Source of the DNA: Chloroflexota bacterium
GTDB lineage: Bacteria > Chloroflexota > Dehalococcoidia > Lucifugimonadales > JACPCL1
NCBI GenBank assembly: GCA_016179765.1
Contig: JACPCL010000030.1
Location: 1-64,000 of the forward strand
Direction of reading: 5' to 3'
DNA length: 64,000 nucleotides
Position 1 is the stretch's first letter. Every line of letters begins with the position of its first letter. A program made the position numbers and the translations under genes. Under the pieces are notes generated by a model. That model was not told where the DNA came from. It searched no databases and saw nothing but the letters and a program-made list of their open reading frames with translations. Of this stretch, positions 17,620 to 25,249 are shown piece by piece.

Positions 17620-17644
17620 AGACCTGCTGCCGCCTCGGATGGGT

Positions 17645-17672
17645 GGGGAGCTCAGGGAGCTCCCCTCTTTTT
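17645..17672 (+). terminator. Rho-independent terminator after the two-component genes
   Basis: GGGGAGCTC-AGG-GAGCTCCCC forms a perfect 9-bp stem followed by TCTTTTT, 26 bp after the regulator stop codon. Confidence 0.85.
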
Positions 17673-17716
17673 ACGACTGCTGCAGTATTCCATGCCCTTG
17701 CTAAGGTGACCTCTCC

Positions 17717-17758
17717 CCCGTAGTCCCCCTCCCCGCGATGGGGAGGGGGGACTACGGG
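17717..17758. repeat. Long C-rich/G-rich hairpin
   Basis: CCCGTAGTCCCCCTCCCC pairs with GGGGAGGGGGGACTACGGG with one bulged base and a GCGAT-type loop. It resembles the C-rich/G-rich palindromes found in other intergenic regions of this window. It has no U tract, so a second terminator is less likely. Confidence 0.5.
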
Positions 17759-17768
17759 TCTAAAAGGC

Positions 17769-17821
17769 TGTAACGGACCTGTTACGGCCTTTGCCGTCCT
17801 TGTAACGGAACCGAAACGACT
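17769..17821 (+). promoter_or_regulatory. Phased 11-bp repeats, likely response-regulator binding box
   Basis: TGTAACGGACC is followed directly by TGTTACGGCCT, then by a degenerate unit, TGTAACGGAAC and CGAAACGACTC. Units start at 17769, 17780, 17801 and 17812, so they lie on the same face of the helix. OmpR/PhoB-type regulators bind such 11-bp direct repeats. The box sits about 65 bp before the first cupredoxin gene and downstream of the regulator gene. Confidence 0.5.
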
Positions 17822-17883
17822 CCTTGTGCTATTCATATAGAAGGAAATCTATTTCTCGGCTCAGCCGGAAGAAGGGAGAGGGA

Positions 17884-18492
17884 ATGAACAAAGGACCGCA
17901 CTATCTGCTTTTTGGAGGAGGGATAGCTGTTTTGCTCCTGGCGGCTGTCGCCTGCACGGACATCAAGCCCGTGGAGGACAGGGTCGGGGCCGCGGAGCAG
18001 AGCATCGCCGCAGCTCAGGCGAAGCTGACCAGTCTGGAAGGCAAGGTGGGGAAGATCGCAGCGCCAGCGGGAAAGGTCGAATACACTGTGCGCGGCGTGG
18101 AAATCAAAGGCGCTACCAGCACCGACAGCCTGGCAGCGCCGACTAGCGACCCGGCGAAGCTCTCTGACGGCTATCGCTACAAGGGACCTGGAGTATTTGA
18201 GCCGGCCAACCCCAAGAGGTGGGAGGTTTCCACCTACATCTGGACGCCCGGTGCGATAACAGCGCTCCAGGGCGACCAGGTGAACTTGAGGATCTTCATC
18301 ATCAATGGGGACAAACACACCACCTGGGTAGAGGGCCCGGATGGCAAAGAGGTTGTGAAGGAGGAGGTACAGAACCGTGGGCGCGAGTACCTTATGACCT
18401 TCACCGCCTCGCAGGTGGGCACCTACAAGCTCATCTGTAACGAGCACGACCCCACGATGAGGGCGGTCATCACCGCGCTGCCCAGGTCCTAG
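17884..18492 (+). CDS. Lipoprotein cupredoxin (type 1 copper-like)
   Basis: About 202 residues from the ATG at 17884, which has GGGAGAGGG upstream; the listed upstream extension lacks family sequence. A short signal ends in LLAAVAC, so it should be lipid-anchored outside the membrane. A helical, possibly coiled-coil stretch (VEDRVGAAEQSIAAAQAKLT) separates the anchor from a C-terminal cupredoxin domain. Copper ligands are visible: His in GDKHTTW (about 145) and Cys-x2-His-x3-Met in LICNEHDPTM (185, 188, 192). The ligand loop is between amicyanin and plastocyanin in length. It likely carries electrons to or from the membrane oxidoreductase encoded downstream. Confidence 0.82.
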   Translation: MNKGPHYLLFGGGIAVLLLAAVACTDIKPVEDRVGAAEQSIAAAQAKLTSLEGKVGKIAAPAGKVEYTVRGVEIKGATSTDSLAAPTSDPAKLSDGYRYKGPGVFEPANPKRWEVSTYIWTPGAITALQGDQVNLRIFIINGDKHTTWVEGPDGKEVVKEEVQNRGREYLMTFTASQVGTYKLICNEHDPTMRAVITALPRS

Positions 18493-18532
18493 TAAAAGCC
18501 CAGGCTCCATAAGGGAGCCGTTGTGCGAAGGG

Positions 18533-18592
18533 GGCGTCCACCTGGTTTGGCCAGTGATAATTGTCATCTTTCAGGCTGACCAGGTGGACGCC
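18533..18592. repeat. Inverted repeat between the two cupredoxin genes
   Basis: GGCGTCCACCTGGT at 18533-18546 is the exact reverse complement of 18579-18592, with a 32-base spacer. As RNA it would form a 14-bp stem. It could be a processing or attenuation structure, or a regulator-binding site. There is no U tract. Confidence 0.6.
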
Positions 18593-18626
18593 ATGTCCCA
18601 TAGGCTTGGGGAAGCCGGAGGGCTTA

Positions 18627-19145
18627 TTGGCTATTGAACCGTGGATTGCACCCCCTCGCGTGGCTGAAGCAAAGGTGATAACTGCGCTCCCTGGCATGGC
18701 GCTGCTCCTGGCTATCGCCCTTACCCTGGCCGCGTGTGAATATCCTGGAGTAACGCACCCGCTTGCAGCCCAGGCAGCAAGCACCGCCTTAGCAACAGCT
18801 TCCCCTACCCCTACGCCCTCTACGGCCCAGAACCCGGACTCGGGAACACAAGAGCCTCCGCCCCTCACCGGTAAGGCCCAGGTCAGCTTGAAAGACTTCC
18901 GCCTTGACCCCGACCGGGTGACGGTGAAGGCAGGAGCAACCACCTTTGTGCTGAAGAACGAGGGCCGCTACACCCACGACTTTCGCGTGGAGGGCCAAGG
19001 CGTTGATGAAAAAGCCCCCAAAGTTGGACAGGGCAGGACATTTGAATGGCAGATCACCTTGGCGCCGGGCGCCTACCGCATCTCCTGCCCCATCAGCAAC
19101 CACGCCGACCGTGGCATGAGTGGGAGCTTGGAGGTGGCGCCGTGA
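18627..19145 (+). CDS. Second lipoprotein cupredoxin
   Basis: A secreted cupredoxin with signal MALLLAIALTLAAC (lipobox) and a Ser/Thr/Pro linker (TASPTPTPSTAQ). The copper site is complete: His in YTHDFRV, and Cys-x4-His-x4-Met in SCPISNHADRGM. The loop is longer than in the first cupredoxin, so the two probably differ in potential or partner. The start is uncertain: the ORF track begins at a TTG at 18561 with no ribosome site and inside an inverted repeat. A TTG at 18627 has GGAGG five bases upstream and I prefer it. The stop overlaps the GTG start of the next gene. Confidence 0.8.
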   Translation: MAIEPWIAPPRVAEAKVITALPGMALLLAIALTLAACEYPGVTHPLAAQAASTALATASPTPTPSTAQNPDSGTQEPPPLTGKAQVSLKDFRLDPDRVTVKAGATTFVLKNEGRYTHDFRVEGQGVDEKAPKVGQGRTFEWQITLAPGAYRISCPISNHADRGMSGSLEVAP

Positions 19146-20140
19146 CATCCTTTCACGCAAGGCTCAGCAAGGGAAGAAACTGGATGTTCGGCAGGGCGGT
19201 CGAGGGGAGAAAAGCCATGCTGAGACAGCAACTAAGAGAAAATGTCGCCCTCAGGTTCGCTTTAGCGGCTTCGGTGATGTCGCTGACGGTGGTTGTCGTG
19301 GGGGTGGGCATTGCCTATGCCTTGCGGATGCCTATTGAGAGCGCAGTACGAGAGGAGGCGGTGCGTGACACTGTGACAGAGGTCCTGCCCCGCCTCCTGA
19401 AAATGGTCGCACCGCAGGACGTAGCGCAGCCCATAACGGGGGCGTCGTACGAACATCTGGACCGAATGGTCAGGGATTATGCTTTGAGCACCCATGCGGT
19501 GCGTCTGAAGATCTGGAACTCGGAGGGCCTGGTGGTCTATTCCACCCTGGAGTCCCAGGTCGGGGAATCCTACCCTGATAGCGAGGAGTTGCAGGAAGCC
19601 CTGCAGGGGAAAACGGTTTGGGAGGTGAGCCGGGAGACGGAGGCGCCTGAGGAACGTGCCTTCGGAGAGTTGATGGAGATCTACGTGCCTCTGGCCTGGG
19701 AAGCTGGGGCAAAGCCTGCGGGGGTTATGGAGGTGTATCTTGATTATGCCCCCTATTCCCGCCTCCTGACCCTTATCAGGAACGCCATCTTTGGGGCCGT
19801 GGCGCTGGTAGGCGCCAGCGTCATTCTAGCTATGTTCGTGTTGTATCGAACCGGGTACCAGACGATACAAAAGCAGCGAGACGTCGCTCTTCAGCGCCAG
19901 CGAGAGGTGACGGCCCTCAATCACCTCCTGCAGCAGGACCTCGCTCACTACTACGATCTGAAGGGTCGCCTCCTCGGCCTGAGGGCTGAGATAGCGCAAG
20001 ACCCCAGATTCCAGCCCGACGCGGCGCCTGTCTCCGCCCGAGACGCCTGGCTGCTGATGCAGCTCCGCGAGCTGGCGGAGTTCGCGGCGGATATCATGGC
20101 CGCAGAGGAGCAGAAGCAGCCAGAGAGGGACGGCGGCTAG
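19142..20140 (+). CDS. Membrane sensor-like protein without an output domain
   Basis: About 332 residues. Two membrane helices (VMSLTVVVVGVGIAYAL and AIFGAVALVGASVILAMFVLY) flank an extracytoplasmic domain of about 150 residues resembling a Cache sensor (RLKIWNSEGLVVYSTLESQVG). The C-terminal part is a cytoplasmic coiled coil with no HisKA, GGDEF or methyl-accepting segment. The ORF track starts inside the previous gene. A GTG at 19142 overlaps that stop codon (GTGA) and has GGAGG six bases upstream, so I choose it. It may pass a signal to the kinase at 14450 or act as an assembly or scaffold protein; this is inference from position. Confidence 0.7.
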   Translation: MTSFHARLSKGRNWMFGRAVEGRKAMLRQQLRENVALRFALAASVMSLTVVVVGVGIAYALRMPIESAVREEAVRDTVTEVLPRLLKMVAPQDVAQPITGASYEHLDRMVRDYALSTHAVRLKIWNSEGLVVYSTLESQVGESYPDSEELQEALQGKTVWEVSRETEAPEERAFGELMEIYVPLAWEAGAKPAGVMEVYLDYAPYSRLLTLIRNAIFGAVALVGASVILAMFVLYRTGYQTIQKQRDVALQRQREVTALNHLLQQDLAHYYDLKGRLLGLRAEIAQDPRFQPDAAPVSARDAWLLMQLRELAEFAADIMAAEEQKQPERDGG

Positions 20141-20142
20141 AG

Positions 20143-21696
20143 ATGCCCATAGATATCCCTGTCATAGGCGCAAGGTCGGCCGTCTGGATGGCGGCACAGC
20201 TCCATCTCTACTTTGCCGCCTTTGTCTTAGGGGCGCCTATTTTCATCGTGCTGTGCGAGTACCTGGGCCTGCCCCGAGGGCGCTGGGACTGGCGGGTACG
20301 GCTTCCTGCAGCCATTCTTATAAGTGTCTTCGGCCTGGTAGCTGTGGTGTTCGCCCACACCGTTACCGACCGGGTCGTCTTCCTCATGTTCGCGGGCCTT
20401 TTCCTGGCGGTGGTCTTGCTCCTCCGGTCCGGTGGGGATAGTCGTTACGAGCGGCTGGCCCACGAGACCATGAAAGTGGTGACCATTGCTTATAGTTTGA
20501 CGGCCCTGACCGGCGCTGCCTTCGCCTTCTCGCTCATGGGTTCCTACAGCCCCGTGGTCACACACCTCTTTCAGCGTTTCGGGCCGGTCTTCGGTCTCTA
20601 TGTCGCCCTCTTCTTTGTAGAGACCATCGTGATGTACCTCTACTGGTACTCCTGGGAGCCCCTGGCGCAGCGAAAGGGGCTTCACATCTCCCTTGGCGTG
20701 GCGCTCAACCTGGTAGGAACCGTGGTCATGCTCCTCATGAACGCCGTAGGGTCCTACATGCTCACGCCCCCAGCGGGATCAGAGACAGCCACTCTCTGGA
20801 CCCTGGTGAATAACCCTACGTGGACCGGACTGAATCTGCACCGGTTTATCGCCAACGTCACCTTTGGCGGCCTAGTGGTAGCACTGTTCGCTGCCTTCAT
20901 GTTCCTCACCGCCAGGAAAGACGAGGACCGCGTCTTCTACGACTGGATGGGCTTCATCGGCAACTTTATTGGCGTGGCCACTCTGATGCTCCTTCCCTTG
21001 GCAGGCTACATCCTGGCCAAGGAGATCTTCCTCTACGATGCCACCATCGCCACCTTCATGATGGCGGACAAGCTCTCAGGCTTTTTCGTCATCCAAGGCC
21101 TTCTGGTGAGCCTCCTGTTCCTGGGAGCCAACTACTACATGTGGATGAGCATCCGGCGGATCAACGGATCCCAGCTCTACCTGGGTTTCATGCGTCCTAC
21201 CTTCGCCGTGATTTTCGTGGGCACCATCATCTGGGTGACCCCCCAGAGCTTCCTACCAGACCTTACGAGTCCTATCCCCGAAGGCGTTAGCGAGGCGGCT
21301 ATCTTCATTCCTGAGCGGGCTGCCTTTATCGGCCTGATGATGGCCAAAGCTCTTGCCGTAACCGCCATCATCATGTTCACCTTCTTGACTTACATGGTCT
21401 ACCGACGGGCCATGGCACAGGGCTCCATGCGTTGGGGAGAGATCGCGCCTCAAGCCCAATACGCCCTGGTGTTTATTCCCACGGTGGCGGTGTACCTCAT
21501 GGGGCTCATGGGAGCCATCCGAGAGCTGGCCCGCCAGGACTGGCATGTGTACACGGTCCTCCGCGATACCACACCCTACTGGTACACCACGCCCCTGGCC
21601 CACACGAGCATCATGGTAGGTAGTGTGACCCTGGTGTTCTTCACCCTAATGGCCTTCATCTTCTGGGTCGGATTCAACCTGGGCAAGGTGGAGTAA
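20143..21696 (+). CDS. Cytochrome bd-like oxidoreductase subunit I
   Basis: A 517-residue protein with about 13 membrane helices that resembles CydA. The first helix has the haem-ligand-like His21 in AAQLHLYFAAF. A later His in LNLHRFIANVTFGG matches the haem b558 ligand region. ARQDWHVYTVLRDTTPYW resembles the GRQPWxVYxxLRT end of the quinol loop. No CydB gene follows; instead come a cytochrome c and small membrane proteins, as in the cytochrome-bd-like proteins reported from some nitrite oxidisers and related lineages. It starts 2 bp after the previous stop. Function as an O2, NO or other reductase cannot be decided from sequence. Confidence 0.8.
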   Translation: MPIDIPVIGARSAVWMAAQLHLYFAAFVLGAPIFIVLCEYLGLPRGRWDWRVRLPAAILISVFGLVAVVFAHTVTDRVVFLMFAGLFLAVVLLLRSGGDSRYERLAHETMKVVTIAYSLTALTGAAFAFSLMGSYSPVVTHLFQRFGPVFGLYVALFFVETIVMYLYWYSWEPLAQRKGLHISLGVALNLVGTVVMLLMNAVGSYMLTPPAGSETATLWTLVNNPTWTGLNLHRFIANVTFGGLVVALFAAFMFLTARKDEDRVFYDWMGFIGNFIGVATLMLLPLAGYILAKEIFLYDATIATFMMADKLSGFFVIQGLLVSLLFLGANYYMWMSIRRINGSQLYLGFMRPTFAVIFVGTIIWVTPQSFLPDLTSPIPEGVSEAAIFIPERAAFIGLMMAKALAVTAIIMFTFLTYMVYRRAMAQGSMRWGEIAPQAQYALVFIPTVAVYLMGLMGAIRELARQDWHVYTVLRDTTPYWYTTPLAHTSIMVGSVTLVFFTLMAFIFWVGFNLGKVE

Positions 21697-21708
21697 GAAC
21701 TCTCACAC

Positions 21709-22386
21709 ATGTCTCTACACCCTTCAGAGGCCTCTCAGCCAAAACAACCCCTCAGGCCAAAGGTGCGGCTCCCCTCCCTCAAAGGCGGCCTTGCCCTCTT
21801 TTTGGCGCTCCTGCTCCTCATATGGCTGGCTCTTCCCCTTGTGCCAGAGGGGACAGGGCTGCGGTTCGGCACGGGCTACAGAATCTTCTTCACCGCCATG
21901 ACCCTCCTGGGAACCCTCTTTTTCTGGTTCCTCGGAAAGGAGCGTATTCCTTACCCCAGGGGACCGGCGGGGGTCCTCATCAGCCTTACCGCCGTCTACC
22001 TTGTAACAATTGGCCTCCTCGTCCTGGCTGGGGTGGTCTACCCACAGTTCCAGCGACCTCAGCCTGCGGGAGCAGCGGCGCAGGAAGCCGCAGGCCGGGG
22101 CAAGGATCTGTTTTGGAGCGACAACGTGGGCTGCTTCCGGTGCCACTCCGCAGGAGGCAGGGGAGGCGCCCGCGGGCCGGACCTCACCCAGGTTGCTTCC
22201 AGGGCGGGCGCCAGGGTGGCCGGCCTGACAGCCGACCAGTACCTCTTGGAAAAGGTGAGCGCAGGTATGACCTATAGGTTCACCGTTCCCGAGTACGCGC
22301 CTATGATGCCCCCCTTCGGCCAGATACTTTCCGAGGAACAAATTGGGGATCTGGTGGCCTACCTACTGTCGCTAGAAGGAGAATAG
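21709..22386 (+). CDS. Membrane-anchored monohaem cytochrome c
   Basis: A 225-residue protein with three predicted membrane helices (about 27-45, 57-75, 88-110) and a C-terminal class I cytochrome c domain. The haem motif is CFRCH (142-146), and a Met in YAPMMPPFG (199 or 200) is the likely axial ligand. The end SEEQIGDLVAYLLSLEG is typical of small cytochromes c. It follows the bd-like gene by 12 bp and may replace the missing second subunit, linking the quinol site to the cupredoxins outside the membrane. Confidence 0.9.
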   Translation: MSLHPSEASQPKQPLRPKVRLPSLKGGLALFLALLLLIWLALPLVPEGTGLRFGTGYRIFFTAMTLLGTLFFWFLGKERIPYPRGPAGVLISLTAVYLVTIGLLVLAGVVYPQFQRPQPAGAAAQEAAGRGKDLFWSDNVGCFRCHSAGGRGGARGPDLTQVASRAGARVAGLTADQYLLEKVSAGMTYRFTVPEYAPMMPPFGQILSEEQIGDLVAYLLSLEGE

Positions 22387-22403
22387 AAGGCGCGGAGAGG
22401 CAC

Positions 22404-22643
22404 ATGGCAGCGGGACTCAAAGGACGTATCGTGGCGTTGCTGGCGGCTGTGGCCCTGGTGGGTGGAGCAGTGGTGATTCGGGTGTGGCTGGCCGCCACTG
22501 GCGGTTATAGTGCAGGCGGCCTTTCGATATCCCTCAGGGCTATGAGCGCCGTAGCACTCTTCGCCGGACTCTTGCTGGCAGCCCTTGCCGTGGCCTGGCC
22601 CATGCGAAAGCCTGGCGGGCCACCACGACCGGAAGGAGGATAA
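22404..22643 (+). CDS. Small membrane protein
   Basis: 79 residues with two hydrophobic helices (ALLAAVALVGGAVVIRVWLA and VALFAGLLLAALAVAWPM). I do not recognise a family. It lies 17 bp after the cytochrome c gene on the same strand, suggesting a small subunit or assembly factor for the membrane complex. Coding is likely from context and hydrophobic pattern only. Confidence 0.55.
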   Translation: MAAGLKGRIVALLAAVALVGGAVVIRVWLAATGGYSAGGLSISLRAMSAVALFAGLLLAALAVAWPMRKPGGPPRPEGG

Positions 22644-22645
22644 CG

Positions 22646-22747
22646 TGCGGCAAAAACCCTTACGAGACCGGCAGCCTCACGTTCTATTGCACCGTGCCCA
22701 GACACCGGGGCGCAGGTAGCAAGGGAACCCTAAAGGTTACTGAATGA
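22646..22747 (+). pseudogene. C-terminal relic of a third cupredoxin
   Basis: In a frame without any start codon the sequence reads YETGSLTFYCTVPRHRGAGS then KGTLKVTE-stop. This is the C-terminal copper loop and last strand of a plastocyanin-like cupredoxin (compare Cys-x4-His-x4-Met followed by GTLxV). The Met ligand is replaced by Ser. The N-terminal part, including the first His, is missing. It is best read as a truncated gene, or as the trace of a deletion in the assembly. Confidence 0.6.
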
Positions 22748-22765
22748 GCTACAGCAGGCATCACA

Positions 22766-23200
22766 ATGAGCGAAGATAGCGAGTCCCTTCCAAAGACAGC
22801 CACCCAAACCCTGCCATGGAGGACCATCGTGATGGCCCTCGCACTCAGCGTGGCGGGGACCGCTGTCCTGGGCGGGATGTTGTTCCTCCTTCAGCAAAAC
22901 GTGTGGTTGATCGCCATGGGTGGCCTTGCTGCCCTCTTCGGAGCGGGCGTCTATCTGGGCTGGCGGAGCGGCGAGCCGGAGCCACTGTACAGCACGGTAT
23001 TAGCAGTCCTCTACTTTGGGCTGGTCGTGGGCATCCTCTTCGGTGGCGAGCTGGCCGAGGCTTTGCCTGACCCCCTGCCAGGTCTGGCCATTGGCGACTC
23101 TACCTTCTTTTTCGTCTCGCCACTCCTCATGTTGGTCGCCAGCGTGGCTGGCAGCGTCGCGGGAGGACGTTGGCGCAACTCTGGTAGCGGGGGACACTAA
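22766..23200 (+). CDS. Four-helix membrane protein of unknown function
   Basis: 144 residues with about four membrane helices and a short soluble N-terminus (MSEDSESLPKTATQ). It ends in a small Gly/Ser tail. I do not recognise a family. The next gene begins one base after its stop codon, so the two are probably translated together. Its position in the redox block suggests a membrane subunit or assembly factor. Confidence 0.6.
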   Translation: MSEDSESLPKTATQTLPWRTIVMALALSVAGTAVLGGMLFLLQQNVWLIAMGGLAALFGAGVYLGWRSGEPEPLYSTVLAVLYFGLVVGILFGGELAEALPDPLPGLAIGDSTFFFVSPLLMLVASVAGSVAGGRWRNSGSGGH

Positions 23201-23201
23201 G

Positions 23202-24857
23202 TTGTTGAACAAGATTTACGTAGCGGTAGATAACTCACCTCTGAGCGATGCGTGTTGCACCGCGGCCATATCACTGGCGCGGGCTTTCGGCTCCCACGTC
23301 GTGGGAGCTCACGTTTACGCCGCAAGAATGCACGAGCGCCGGTTCCGTCAGTTGGAGGCGACTCTCCCAGAGGACTACCTGGAGGACAATGAGCTAGAGC
23401 GCCAGCGCACCATCCACGATTCCCTCATCTCCCTGGGCCTTCAGCTCATCTCCGACTCGTATCTGGACGCCCTAGAGCGACGTTGCCAGGGAGCAGAGGT
23501 GCCCTTTGCCCGCACTACCTTTGACGGCAAAAACTGGGAGAAGCTCGTGGGGGCGATCAATGGCGGGGGCTACAACCTAGTGATTCTTGGCGCCCGCGGG
23601 CATGGCGCCCTTCGTCCCGACGCCATCGGCAGCGTATGCCTCCGAGTTTTGCGGCGCACGAAAACGGACACCCTGGTCATCAAAGAGCCGGAGGCCTTCC
23701 TGGACGGAGCGGGGCGCGGCATCCTGGTAGCGTTGGATGGCAGCCAGGAAGCCTTTGGCGCCCTCCAGGTTGCCCTGGCCCTAGGAAAGGCCTACCGTCG
23801 GCCCGTGGAAGCGGTTGCCGCCTACGATCCCTACTTTCATTACACCGTGTTCCAAAGCATGGTCCTGGTGCTCTCTCCAGAGGCAGCCAAGGTGTTTCGG
23901 TTCAAGGAACAGGAGCGGCTCCACGAGGAGATCATTGACACGGGGCTGGCGCGCCTCTACCAGACCCATCTGGAGGTGGCGCGGCGCATCGCCGAGGCAG
24001 AGGGCATGAACCTGAAGACAACCCTCCTGGCCGGCCGCGCCGCCGATGAGGTGCTCAAATATGGCGAGAAGGTCAACCCCTGGATGCTCCTTTTGGGCCG
24101 CATCGGGATTCACAGCCAGGAGGAGATGGACATCGGCAGCGTCACCGAGCACCTGGTGCGGACTGCTCCTTGCAACGTGCTGGTGGGAAGTCGGCGTTTC
24201 ATGCCCCCCATGGAGCTGTGGGGGCGCTCCTCCCTGAAGTGGACCGAGGAGGCCAACGCCTCCCTGTCGCGGGTACCCACGGAGTACCAGGGGGCCATGC
24301 GCCTCCTCATCCATCGGCTTGCTCTGGAGCGAGGACATTCGGTGGTAACAGCCTCCCTGGTGAGCGAGGCGGCAGCAAGTCTGAGGCCTGCCAGAGGGGC
24401 CGCCGAGAGCATGCATGAGGCTGCATTGACGGTGGCCCTCCAGGCCCTCCACCCAGAGGCTGGTACGATATACCTGTGTAATGGCTGCGGCCACGCCTCA
24501 CGGGAGATTCGCCCCACCATCTGCCCTGTTTGCAAGGCGCCGGGAGAGGGTTTCCTGACCGTGGAGGCCGCCGAGTTAGAGGCTGCAGCGCGTCGGCAGG
24601 GAGGGGTGGAGGTGGAGGAGGCCTTTGATGGAAGGCGTCTCAGGTGGGCGAGAGCCGCCCTGGGCGCCTTGAGGGCGGTTGACGACCCCGGTCAACGCCG
24701 GCGGATGCGTCTGCGTGTGGAGAAGGAGGCCCGGCTGAAGAAACTATCGGTGATCACGCTGGAGCTCACGCACCATGTCCTGCAAGAAGCCCCAGGAGCA
24801 AATGTCTCACAACCACAACCATCCTTGGACGCCCAAGAGACAGGCAAGACCCCATGA
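23202..24857 (+). CDS. Double universal-stress protein with PCP_red-like domains and a zinc ribbon
   Basis: About 551 residues from a TTG at 23202; the ORF track begins far inside the previous gene. Two USP domains follow each other: KIYVAVDNSPLSDACC to VILGARGHGALRPDAIGS, then ILVALDGSQEAFGALQVAL to GRIGIHSQEEMDIGSVTEHL. A three-helix segment WTEEANASLSRVPTEYQGAM and its sequel match the pattern of the PCP_red domain (PF08369, protochlorophyllide reductase C-terminus). Then comes a zinc ribbon CNGCGH...CPVCKAP and a second, weaker PCP_red-like segment (WARAALGALRAVDD). A soluble redox- or ligand-responsive protein is likely. The downstream radical SAM protein ends in the same type of domain. 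Confidence 0.75.
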   Translation: MLNKIYVAVDNSPLSDACCTAAISLARAFGSHVVGAHVYAARMHERRFRQLEATLPEDYLEDNELERQRTIHDSLISLGLQLISDSYLDALERRCQGAEVPFARTTFDGKNWEKLVGAINGGGYNLVILGARGHGALRPDAIGSVCLRVLRRTKTDTLVIKEPEAFLDGAGRGILVALDGSQEAFGALQVALALGKAYRRPVEAVAAYDPYFHYTVFQSMVLVLSPEAAKVFRFKEQERLHEEIIDTGLARLYQTHLEVARRIAEAEGMNLKTTLLAGRAADEVLKYGEKVNPWMLLLGRIGIHSQEEMDIGSVTEHLVRTAPCNVLVGSRRFMPPMELWGRSSLKWTEEANASLSRVPTEYQGAMRLLIHRLALERGHSVVTASLVSEAAASLRPARGAAESMHEAALTVALQALHPEAGTIYLCNGCGHASREIRPTICPVCKAPGEGFLTVEAAELEAAARRQGGVEVEEAFDGRRLRWARAALGALRAVDDPGQRRRMRLRVEKEARLKKLSVITLELTHHVLQEAPGANVSQPQPSLDAQETGKTP

Positions 24858-25249
24858 AAGAGGTGAGGCACAAGGCCAGAGTGGATGTGGCCCTGATAGC
24901 TATCTACCTGGGCGCCAGCTTGCCCCTCCAGGTATGGTCATTGCTCAACGGGCCGGTCCCCTGGCTCAACTACGGACACGGCTGGGCGAGCACCCCCGCC
25001 TATGGGATTGCCGCTCCCTTGGTTGCCTTCCTCCTGTGGCGGCATAGCCCACGGGCGCGGCTGGCCGCCTACGTCTTCCTGACCTTTGACGCCATGAGGT
25101 CCTTGAGGTTGGCTCACTGGCTTCCCTTGGCTCTAGACCTCGCCATCATTCTCTACCTGCAAACACCGGCCATGCGACACCTCTATCCCTCCATGTGGAG
25201 CCGCTGGGCAGCCCTGCACCTTCCGTGGACGCGGAGCAAGGAGGCATAG
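24854..25249 (+). CDS. Membrane protein of unknown function
   Basis: 131 residues with three to four hydrophobic helices (VDVALIAIYLGASLPLQVW, APLVAFLLW, LAAYVFLTF, LPLALDLAIILYL). The ATG overlaps the previous stop (ATGA), and the stop overlaps the next start, so the gene sits firmly inside the operon. No family is recognised; a partner of the radical SAM protein or of the membrane complex is possible. Confidence 0.6.
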   Translation: MKEVRHKARVDVALIAIYLGASLPLQVWSLLNGPVPWLNYGHGWASTPAYGIAAPLVAFLLWRHSPRARLAAYVFLTFDAMRSLRLAHWLPLALDLAIILYLQTPAMRHLYPSMWSRWAALHLPWTRSKEA

